The notes under the pieces are model-generated. The model had not been told where the DNA came from. It was given only the letters and a program-made list of their open reading frames with translations, and ran no database searches. Below are positions 16,561 through 22,191 of a DNA stretch of 22,191 nucleotides, one piece after another. This stretch comes from JAKLKS01 sp964370855 (GTDB taxonomy: Bacteria; Planctomycetota; JAJSAM01; JAKLKS01): positions 1 to 22,191 of the forward strand of contig CAYJMF010000079.1 in the NCBI GenBank assembly GCA_964370855.1, read 5' to 3'. The translations under genes and the position numbers were made by a program. The first letter of the stretch is position 1. Each line of letters begins with the position of its first letter.

Positions 16561-17967
16561 ATGGCCATCATCGAGGCGGTGGGGGAGCCGGAGAACGAGA
16601 GCGAGGCGCTGGCCATCCGGCGCCTCGGGGAGATCCTCCCCGGGGACTGGCTCCTCATCCACAACTTCGAGGTCTGCACCGGGCGCGGGCTCCCCTACGA
16701 GTACGACATCGTGGTCGTCGGCGAGTGGGCCGTCTACCACGTCGAGGTGAAGGGGTACCGGGGGCGGATCCACGGCGACTCCAGGTCCTGGAACCTCGAC
16801 AACGGGGCCGTCTACCCGAGCCCCATCCCCCTGGCCAACAAGAAGACGAAGATCCTCGCCGAGCGCATCGCCGCCGGATCCGCCTCCCTCGGCCGCGTGT
16901 TCGTGGAGACGGTGATCCTCCTCTCCGACGACCGGGCCCGCGCGCTGATGAAGGACCCCCAGTCCCGCCGCGTGCTCAACATCGAGGAGGCGGCGCGGGC
17001 CATGGCGGATCCCGCGTGGCTCCCGGTGAAGACCGATTCCATCGCCCGCCACCGCATCGACGTCGGCCGCGTCCTCGTGGACTTCAGCCCCTCCCGCAAG
17101 GTGAAGTCCATCGGCCTCTACGACGTCGTCTCGAAGATCGCGCAGCACGACCACCTGACGGTCTTCCTCGCCAACCACCGCCACGTCCGCACGCGCCCCG
17201 CGACGGTGCTCCGGGTCCACCACGTCGACCCGTACCTGGCGAAGGAGCAGCGGGAGCGGCGCATCGACGCGGTCTTCCACGACCAGGACGCGCTCCGGCT
17301 CGTGGGCGCCCATCCCAACGTCATGCGGACGGGGGACATCTTCGCCTGGGAGGGGGACCAGTTCGTGGAGCCCACGGAGTACGTGGAGGACGGGCTCCCC
17401 CTCTCCCTCGTGCTGGAGGGGGCGGCGGAGCACCCACTCCCCTGGGAGCGGAGGGTGGAGATCGTGCGCAGGGCCGCCGCAGGGCTCCGCCACTGCCACG
17501 CCCACGGCGTCGTGCACCGGGACCTCAAGCCCCTGCACATCGTCGTGAACCCCTCCGGCATCGTGAAGCTCGTCGGCTTCGACCTCTCCCTCATCCGGGG
17601 CCACGAGGATCTCCGCGACCCGGAGGAGCTCAAGGCCCGCCTCGACCCGCGCTACGTGGCGCCGGAGGCGTGGATCGAGCCCGGCGCGGCGGACGAGCAG
17701 TCCGACATCTTCTCCCTCGGCGTCGTCTTCTACGAGCTGGTCACGGGGAGGCACCCCTTCGAGGACGTGGACCAGGTCATCGCCGGCGGGGACGTCCACG
17801 TCTCCACGGGTTCCATCCGGCGGGCCATCTCCGTCCCCGGCGCCGGCGCCGACGGGGCGCGGCCGAAGGACGTGAAGGAGGTCATCGCCCGCATGTGCGC
17901 CTTCCACCGCGACCTCCGCTACCCCTCGATGGACGCCGTCCTCGAGGATCTGCAACTGCTGGGGTGA
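16561..17967 (+). CDS. NERD nuclease-like domain fused to degenerate Ser/Thr kinase-like domain
   Basis: The protein has 468 residues from ATG 16561; an in-frame GTG lies at 16549 and neither start has a ribosome site. Residues 10-130 are a NERD domain: E15, EYDIVVV (D49) and HVEVKGYRGRI (E62, K64) give a PD-(D/E)xK-like site. Residues about 210-468 follow a protein kinase fold: HPNV (251-254), HRDLKPLH (319-326), GFD (339-341) in place of DFG, YVAPEA (365-370) and SDIFSLGVVFYELVTGRHPF (382-401). Key residues are altered: R218 stands where the VAIK Lys belongs, H326 replaces the metal-binding Asn, and the DFG Asp is Gly339. NERD-kinase proteins include PglW of BREX-type phage resistance, so a defence or signalling role is plausible. 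No such partner genes are in view. Confidence 0.82.
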   Translation: MAIIEAVGEPENESEALAIRRLGEILPGDWLLIHNFEVCTGRGLPYEYDIVVVGEWAVYHVEVKGYRGRIHGDSRSWNLDNGAVYPSPIPLANKKTKILAERIAAGSASLGRVFVETVILLSDDRARALMKDPQSRRVLNIEEAARAMADPAWLPVKTDSIARHRIDVGRVLVDFSPSRKVKSIGLYDVVSKIAQHDHLTVFLANHRHVRTRPATVLRVHHVDPYLAKEQRERRIDAVFHDQDALRLVGAHPNVMRTGDIFAWEGDQFVEPTEYVEDGLPLSLVLEGAAEHPLPWERRVEIVRRAAAGLRHCHAHGVVHRDLKPLHIVVNPSGIVKLVGFDLSLIRGHEDLRDPEELKARLDPRYVAPEAWIEPGAADEQSDIFSLGVVFYELVTGRHPFEDVDQVIAGGDVHVSTGSIRRAISVPGAGADGARPKDVKEVIARMCAFHRDLRYPSMDAVLEDLQLLG

Positions 17968-17968
17968 G

Positions 17969-17999
17969 CGACAGACAGGTGTCTGACACCGTCTTGTCG
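17969..17999. repeat. GTGTC palindrome copy 5, hairpin just after the kinase-like gene
   Basis: CGACA-GAC-A-GGTGT-CTG-ACACC-GTC-T-TGTCG forms a 13-bp stem with two single-base bulges. It begins one base after the NERD-kinase stop. The structure is a near twin of the vapC copy and is a likely 3'-end hairpin. Confidence 0.8.
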
Positions 18000-18014
18000 T
18001 GTCACCGACCGGCG

Positions 18015-18055
18015 ACCGAAAAGCGTCTGACACGGATCAGCACCCCCCGTACACT
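18015..18055 (+). promoter_or_regulatory. GTGTC repeat copy 6 and icd promoter
   Basis: Bases 18015-18036 hold a half-site repeat (ACCGAAAAGCGTCTGACAC...). Its CTGACA (18027-18032) is followed after exactly 17 nt by TACACT (18050-18055), a plausible sigma-70 promoter. Transcription would start near 18062, giving a leader of about 23 nt with AGGA 12 nt before the icd ATG. Confidence 0.5.
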
Positions 18056-18084
18056 CGGCGGTCCAACCCGAGGAACCACACGCC

Positions 18085-20310
18085 ATGAGCAAGTCCCCCC
18101 CCATCGTCTACACCCTCACCGACGAGGCCCCGGCGCTGGCGACGCGGTCGCTGCTGCCGGTGCTCCGGGCCTTCGCGGCGCCCGCCGGCGTGACCATCGA
18201 GCTCCGCGACATCTCGCTGGCCGCCCGCATCCTGGCCGCCTTCCCGGAGCGGATGAAGCCCGGGCAGGAGGCCCGCGACGCGCTGGCGGAGCTCGGGGCC
18301 CTCGCGAAGACCCCCGACGCGAACATCATCAAGCTCCCCAACGTGAGCGCCTCGGTCCCCCAGATGAAGGCCGCCATCGCGGAACTGCGCTCGAGGGGCT
18401 TCGACCTCCCCGACTTCCCCGAGGAGCCGAAGTCCGCGGCCGAGAAGGAGGCCCGCGCCCGCTACGACCGCGTCAAGGGGAGCGCCGTGAACCCCGTCCT
18501 CCGCGAGGGGAACTCCGACCGCCGCGCCCCGAAGGCCGTGAAGGAGTACGCCCGCAAGCACCCCCACCGCATGGGCGCCTGGTCGAAGGACTCGAAGACC
18601 CACGTCGCGACCATGGAGTCCGGCGACTTCCGCCACAACGAGAAGTCCGTCACGGTCCCCGCGGCGACGACGGTCCGCTTCGAGCACGTCGGGAAGGACG
18701 GAAGGACCGCGGTCCTCAAGGAGGGGCTGAAGCTCGAGGCCGGCGAGATCCTCGACGGGACCTTCATGAGCCGCCGCGCCCTCGTGAAGTTCCTCGGGGA
18801 GCAGATGGCCGACGCGAAGGCGAAGGGGGTCCTCTTCTCCATCCACCTCAAGGCCACCATGATGAAGGTCTCCGACCCCGTCATGTTCGGCCACGCGGTG
18901 CGCGTCTTCTTCGGGGACGTCTTCGCGAAGCACGGGGCGGCGCTGGAGAAGGCGGGCGCCGATCCGAAGAACGGATTCGGCGACGTGCTGTCGAAGCTCG
19001 GTTCGCTGCCCGCCGCGGAGCGGGAGGCCGTGGAGGCGGACATCGCCGCGGCCTACGCGAAGGGCCCGGCGCTGGCGATGGTGAACTCCGACAAGGGGAT
19101 CACGAACCTCCACGTGCCGAGCGACATCATCATCGACGCCTCCATGCCCCCCATGATCCGCGACTCCGGCCGGATGTGGAACGCGGCGGGGAAGCTGCAG
19201 GACGTGAAGGCCGTCATCCCCGACTCCTGCTACGCCGGCGTCTACCGGGTGATGATCGAGGACTGCCGGGCGAACGGCGCCTTCGACCCCGCCACCATGG
19301 GGAGCGTCCCCAACGTCGGCCTCATGGCGCGGCAGGCGGAGGAGTACGGCTCCCACGACAAGACCTTCGTCGTCGCCGCCGACGGCGCCGTCCGGGTGGT
19401 GGACGGGGCCGGGGCCGTCCTCATGGAGCACCGCGTGGAGGCGGGGGACATCTGGCGCGCCTGCCAGGCGAAGGACGCCCCCGTCCGCGACTGGGTGAAG
19501 CTCGCCGTGACCCGGGCGAGGCTCTCCTCGACGCCCGCGGTCTTCTGGCTCGACGAGGGGCGCGCCCACGACGCCCGGATCATCGAGAAGGTGCGGGAGC
19601 ACCTGCCGACCCACGATCTCAAGGGCCTCGACATCCGCATCCTCCCCCCCGAGGAGGCGACGCGGTTCACCGTGGCGCGGCTCCGGAAGGGGCTCGACAC
19701 CATCTCCGTCACGGGCAACGTGCTCCGCGACTACCTGACCGACCTCTTCCCCATCATCGAGGTGGGCACCAGCGCGAAGATGCTCTCCATCGTCCCGCTC
19801 ATGGACGGGGGCGGCCTCTTCGAGACCGGCGCCGGCGGCTCGGCGCCGAAGCACGTGCAGCAGTTCGTCGAGGAGGGGTACCTGCGCTGGGACTCCCTCG
19901 GGGAGTTCCTCGCCATGGCCGCCTCCTTCGAGCACATGGGCGACCGGTGCGGCCATGCCGGCGCCCGCCTCCTCGCGGAGACCCTGGACGCCGCGACCTC
20001 GCAGGTGCTCGACAACGAGAAGTCCCCCGCCCGCAAGGTCGGCGAGCTCGACAACCGCGGGAGCCACTTCTACCTCGCCCTCTACTGGGCGCGGGCGCTG
20101 GCGGCGCAGACGAAGGACGGGGCCCTCGCGAAGCGCTTCGCCCCCGTGGCGAAGGCCCTTTCGGAGAACGAGGCGAGGATCGACGGCGAGTTGAAGGCCT
20201 CCCAGGGGGCCCCCATCGACATCGGCGGCTACTACCTCCTCGACGAGGAGAAGGTGACCCGGGCGATGCGGCCGAGCGCGACCTTCAACGGGATCCTGGC
20301 GAAGATCTGA
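18085..20310 (+). CDS. icd: NADP-dependent isocitrate dehydrogenase, monomeric type
   Basis: This 741-residue protein has the usual length for monomeric (class II) isocitrate dehydrogenase. It converts isocitrate to 2-oxoglutarate and CO2 with NADPH formation in the TCA cycle, in the cytoplasm. Diagnostic blocks include IVYTLTDEAPALATRSLLPV (7-26), NVSASVPQ (86-93), NPVLREGNSDRRAP (136-149), HRMGAWSKDSKTHVATMESGDF (161-182), NSDKGITNLHVPSDIIIDASMPPMIRDSG and DSCYAGVYRVMIEDCR. There are no breaks. Codon use is as GC-rich as elsewhere. It is the clearest core-metabolism gene here and is flanked by accessory genes on both sides. Its last 55 bases are duplicated in degenerate form at 20702-20755. 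Confidence 0.97.
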   Translation: MSKSPPIVYTLTDEAPALATRSLLPVLRAFAAPAGVTIELRDISLAARILAAFPERMKPGQEARDALAELGALAKTPDANIIKLPNVSASVPQMKAAIAELRSRGFDLPDFPEEPKSAAEKEARARYDRVKGSAVNPVLREGNSDRRAPKAVKEYARKHPHRMGAWSKDSKTHVATMESGDFRHNEKSVTVPAATTVRFEHVGKDGRTAVLKEGLKLEAGEILDGTFMSRRALVKFLGEQMADAKAKGVLFSIHLKATMMKVSDPVMFGHAVRVFFGDVFAKHGAALEKAGADPKNGFGDVLSKLGSLPAAEREAVEADIAAAYAKGPALAMVNSDKGITNLHVPSDIIIDASMPPMIRDSGRMWNAAGKLQDVKAVIPDSCYAGVYRVMIEDCRANGAFDPATMGSVPNVGLMARQAEEYGSHDKTFVVAADGAVRVVDGAGAVLMEHRVEAGDIWRACQAKDAPVRDWVKLAVTRARLSSTPAVFWLDEGRAHDARIIEKVREHLPTHDLKGLDIRILPPEEATRFTVARLRKGLDTISVTGNVLRDYLTDLFPIIEVGTSAKMLSIVPLMDGGGLFETGAGGSAPKHVQQFVEEGYLRWDSLGEFLAMAASFEHMGDRCGHAGARLLAETLDAATSQVLDNEKSPARKVGELDNRGSHFYLALYWARALAAQTKDGALAKRFAPVAKALSENEARIDGELKASQGAPIDIGGYYLLDEEKVTRAMRPSATFNGILAKI

Positions 20311-20349
20311 GGGGAAGGGGCGGGGCGCGCACGCGGCGCAGGGGCGGCT

Positions 20350-20640
20350 TCAGGGCTGCGGATCGTCGGGATCCCGGGCCCCCCCCCGGAGCGCCGTGCC
20401 CTCCATGGTCTTCAGAATGCCGACCATGATGGCGAAAGAGCCTGCGGCGATGACGACGCCGACGATCAGCGAGGGTCCGGCGCCCATCTCCCCGCCGTCG
20501 GGATCGAGGCAAGCGAGACCCACACCGACCCCCATGGCTGCGGAGAGGATGGCGGCGAAACTGTAGTACACCCTCCGCATTTTCCGAATCCGGTCCTTCA
20601 CTGCGTGTCCCATCCTGGTCAAGGGGAACTCCACGCCCAT
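20350..20640 (-). CDS. Small two-helix membrane protein, unknown
   Basis: This 96-residue reading frame has two hydrophobic segments: FAAILSAAMGVGVGLACL (about 28-45) and PSLIVGVVIAAGSFAIMVGIL (about 55-75). They are separated by a short acidic loop and followed by a polar tail ending DPDDPQP. A basic segment (KDRIRKMRRV) precedes the first helix, so the N-terminus is probably cytoplasmic. ATG 20640 lacks a clear ribosome site; ATG 20613 (MGHAVKD) is an alternative. I recognise no family. It lies exactly between icd and the decayed copy of the icd 3' end. Coding status is likely from the clean hydrophobic pattern but unproven. Confidence 0.5.
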   Translation of the reverse strand: MGVEFPLTRMGHAVKDRIRKMRRVYYSFAAILSAAMGVGVGLACLDPDGGEMGAGPSLIVGVVIAAGSFAIMVGILKTMEGTALRGGARDPDDPQP

Positions 20641-20666
20641 GATTCCACGGGGACCGGGGAACCACT

Positions 20667-20895
20667 GGAAACGAAGTGGGAAACAGGATCGGTCAGCAGA
20701 GGGTGAGGCGGGCGATGCGGCCGAGCGCGACCTTCAACGGGTGCTGGCGAAGATCGGACGCAGGGTCTGGAGGCCGGGAACACCGAGGAAACGAGAACGG
20801 AAACGAAATCAGAGATCCAATGGGAGTGAGAGTCCCAACCACTTTTATACAATATACTTAAGTCACTCCAAGATCGAACTCGACTCGGAAACGAA
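20667..20895 (+). repeat. Four GGAAACGA repeats upstream of the fic gene
   Basis: GGAAACGA occurs at 20667, 20787, 20799 and 20887, all in the same orientation. The first is exactly the loop of a CCACT/AGTGG hairpin (20662-20679). The interval also holds TGGGA-GTGAGAG-TCCCA (20821-20837) and an AT-rich patch ending in the palindrome ACTTAAGT (20840-20863). These look like regulator binding sites rather than coding sequence. The 275-bp gap 20641-20915 contains nothing else beyond the icd-tail copy. Confidence 0.55.
20702..20755 (+). repeat. Degenerate copy of the icd 3' end
   Basis: Matches icd 20253-20307. A 33-bp block is identical (20709-20741 to 20260-20292) and so is a 12-bp block (20744-20755 to 20296-20307), with a 1-nt deletion and a mismatch between them and two mismatches at the left end. 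The deletion breaks the frame. The copies are direct repeats flanking about 394 bp that hold the small membrane ORF. This may be an attachment-site scar or an old tandem duplication. Confidence 0.85.
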
Positions 20896-20908
20896 CTCCG
20901 GGTATCTT
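20880..20908 (+). promoter_or_regulatory. Possible fic promoter, leaderless
   Basis: TCGACT (20880-20885), 17 nt, TATCTT (20903-20908), then 7 nt to ATG 20916. One GGAAACGA repeat (20887-20894) lies in the spacer, where a bound regulator could block polymerase. The AT-rich TATACAATATAC (20846-20857) is an alternative -10 further upstream. Confidence 0.4.
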
Positions 20909-20915
20909 CTCCTCC

Positions 20916-22191
20916 ATGGCGGTCCCCTACCTCCCCCCCCGCCGGTGGCTGCACCACGATCCCCTGGCCGTCGCCGCCACCCTGACGGAGGCGAAGGCGG
21001 CGGTGCTCGCCCTCTCCGGGATGCCCTTCCAGCGCTCCTGGGCCGACCCGCTCCAGGAGATCCAGCTCAGGCGGGAGGTCGCCGGGACCTCGCGCATCGA
21101 GGGGGCGGACCTGACGGAACGGGAACTGGACGCGCTCCTCGCCGATCCCGCGGCGGCGGCCGAGACCCGCTCGCAACGGCAGGCCGCCGCCGCCGTGGCG
21201 ACCTACCGCTGGATCGCCGGGCTCCCCGCGGATCGGCCCGTGGACGGCGCCCTCCTCCTCGAGGTGCACCGGCGCATCGTCACGGGATGCGACGACGATC
21301 ACTGCCCGCCGGGGACGCTCCGCGGCGCGGGGCAGAACGTGCTCTTCGGCCATCCCCGCCACCGCGGGGTGGAGGGGGGCGGCCCCTGCGGCGAGGCCGT
21401 GGCCGCGCTTTGCGCGGCTCTCCGGTCCGAGTTCCCCGGACACGATCCCCTCCTCCAGGCGCTGGCGCTCCACTACCACGTCGCGGCGATGCACCCCTTC
21501 CTCGACGGGAACGGGCGCACGGCGCGGGCCCTGGAGGCGCTCCTCCTCCAGAGGCTCGGGCTGCGGGACGTCCTGTTCATCGCGATGTCGAACTACCACT
21601 GCGAGGAGAAGGCGGGCTACCTCCGCGCCCTCGCCGCGACGCGCGCGGGGGGACACGACCTGACCCCCTTCCTCCTGTTCGGCCTCCGCGGGGTGACGAT
21701 CCAGGGCCGGCGGCTGTTCGCGGAGATCCGACGCCACGTCGAGAAGGCGCTCTTCCGCGTCACCGTGACGGACCTCTTCGGCCGGATGGAGACGCCGCGG
21801 AGGCGGGTGCTCGGGGAGAGGCACGTCCGCTTGCTCGACCTCCTGCTCGAGGCGGGGACGCTCCCGGTCCGGGATCTCGAGCGGCTCTCGGCCCACTTCT
21901 ACCTGCTGCGGAACCCCCGGAAGGCGCTCCTGCGGGACCTCGACTACCTGGCCCGTCTCGGGGCGATCCGCGTCGAGCCGCGGGAGCCCGTCGAGGACGC
22001 CGCGGTGACGGTGCTCCTCGACTGGCCCGCGCGCATCACGGAGTCGGAGTTCTTCCGGCGGACCCGGGGATTCCCGAAGGGAAGGGTGCACGGGTTCCTG
22101 TCGGCGGAGGAGGGGGAGGCGGCGGGGTTTCTTGCGGGTTCTCCCGGGCGTTGGGGGGGGGGGCGGGGCGCGGGCCCCCCCGGGGGGGGCG
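20916..22191 (+). CDS. Fic-domain protein (putative AMPylase) with C-terminal winged helix, runs off window
   Basis: The frame is open from ATG 20916 to the window end (425 codons). Residues about 58-63 (TSRIEG) match the inhibitory helix motif S/T-x-x-x-E-G/N, so this is a self-inhibited Fic enzyme with E62 as the likely inhibitory Glu. PGTLRGAGQNVLFG (132-145) is the substrate-binding flap. HPFLDGNGRTAR (193-204) is the full catalytic Fic motif with H193. A helical C-terminal domain (about 300-360) looks like a winged helix. Fic enzymes transfer AMP from ATP to protein hydroxyl groups. The usual family length (about 370) is passed before the edge, and residues after about 411 come from poly-G sequence that is probably wrong, so the true stop is not seen. 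Confidence 0.88.
   Translation, partial: MAVPYLPPRRWLHHDPLAVAATLTEAKAAVLALSGMPFQRSWADPLQEIQLRREVAGTSRIEGADLTERELDALLADPAAAAETRSQRQAAAAVATYRWIAGLPADRPVDGALLLEVHRRIVTGCDDDHCPPGTLRGAGQNVLFGHPRHRGVEGGGPCGEAVAALCAALRSEFPGHDPLLQALALHYHVAAMHPFLDGNGRTARALEALLLQRLGLRDVLFIAMSNYHCEEKAGYLRALAATRAGGHDLTPFLLFGLRGVTIQGRRLFAEIRRHVEKALFRVTVTDLFGRMETPRRRVLGERHVRLLDLLLEAGTLPVRDLERLSAHFYLLRNPRKALLRDLDYLARLGAIRVEPREPVEDAAVTVLLDWPARITESEFFRRTRGFPKGRVHGFLSAEEGEAAGFLAGSPGRWGGGRGAGPPGGG
22150..22191. other. Low-complexity G/C end, probable contig-end artefact
   Basis: The last 40 bases are runs of G and C like those around the Ns at 15587. They keep the fic frame open artificially and should be treated as unreliable. 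Confidence 0.7.

Noticed and set aside
16518..20429. 1303-codon open frame across the NERD-kinase and icd genes
   Set aside because: Arg/Pro-rich shadow in a second frame of two well-supported genes; its start lies inside the palindrome.
20311..20701. Intact integrated prophage or island at icd
   Set aside because: Only about 390 bp between the repeats and no integrase; at most a scar.
20667..20895. CRISPR array
   Set aside because: Repeats are only 8 bp with irregular spacing and no cas genes.

Overview
The window looks like part of a draft, probably metagenomic, assembly from a very GC-rich bacterium. Third positions are almost all G or C, so long spurious ORFs appear on every strand. There is a run of ten Ns at 15587-15596, and homopolymer-rich sequence surrounds that gap and the right edge. 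Large secreted proteins built from carboxypeptidase-regulatory-like repeats, a beta-propeller/metalloprotease fusion, tandem GspF paralogues and DUF433/DUF5615 pairs are all common in uncultivated Planctomycetota. That phylum is my best guess, but it is inference and no ribosomal marker is present.

Layout. 1-6234 (minus strand): two adjacent type II secretion/type IV pilus inner-membrane proteins (GspF family, one cut by the window edge), a YcaQ/AlkZ-like DNA glycosylase and a large secreted metalloprotease-like protein. A strong 33-bp inverted repeat lies between the glycosylase and the GspF gene. 6296-7102 (plus): a proline-iminopeptidase-like hydrolase. 7104-9262 (minus): a membrane-anchored repeat protein with a frame break. 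9352-12047: a divergent pair, a methyltransferase-HNH nuclease fusion (minus) and a DUF3883 nuclease-domain protein (plus), the best candidate here for a little-described defence module. 12101-13369 (minus): a DUF433/DUF5615 toxin-antitoxin-like pair and a DinB-like protein. 13426-15737 (minus): a second repeat protein, interrupted by the gap. 15844-17967 (plus): a VapBC pair and a NERD-plus-kinase-like protein. 18085-20310 (plus): monomeric NADP isocitrate dehydrogenase, the one clear central-metabolism gene. 20311-22191: a small membrane protein, a decayed copy of the icd 3' end, and a Fic-domain protein running off the window.

How it fits together. The stretch 9.3-22.2 kb reads as an accessory island of nuclease, toxin and signalling genes set among house genes. 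Most junctions between 12.0 and 18.1 kb carry copies of a short palindrome, core GGTGTCTGACACC or a close variant. The copies usually lie within a few bases of a stop codon, and some supply a plausible -35 box for the next gene. Several genes (both repeat proteins, vapB and fic) have a -10-like hexamer ending exactly 7 nt before the start codon, which predicts leaderless mRNAs.
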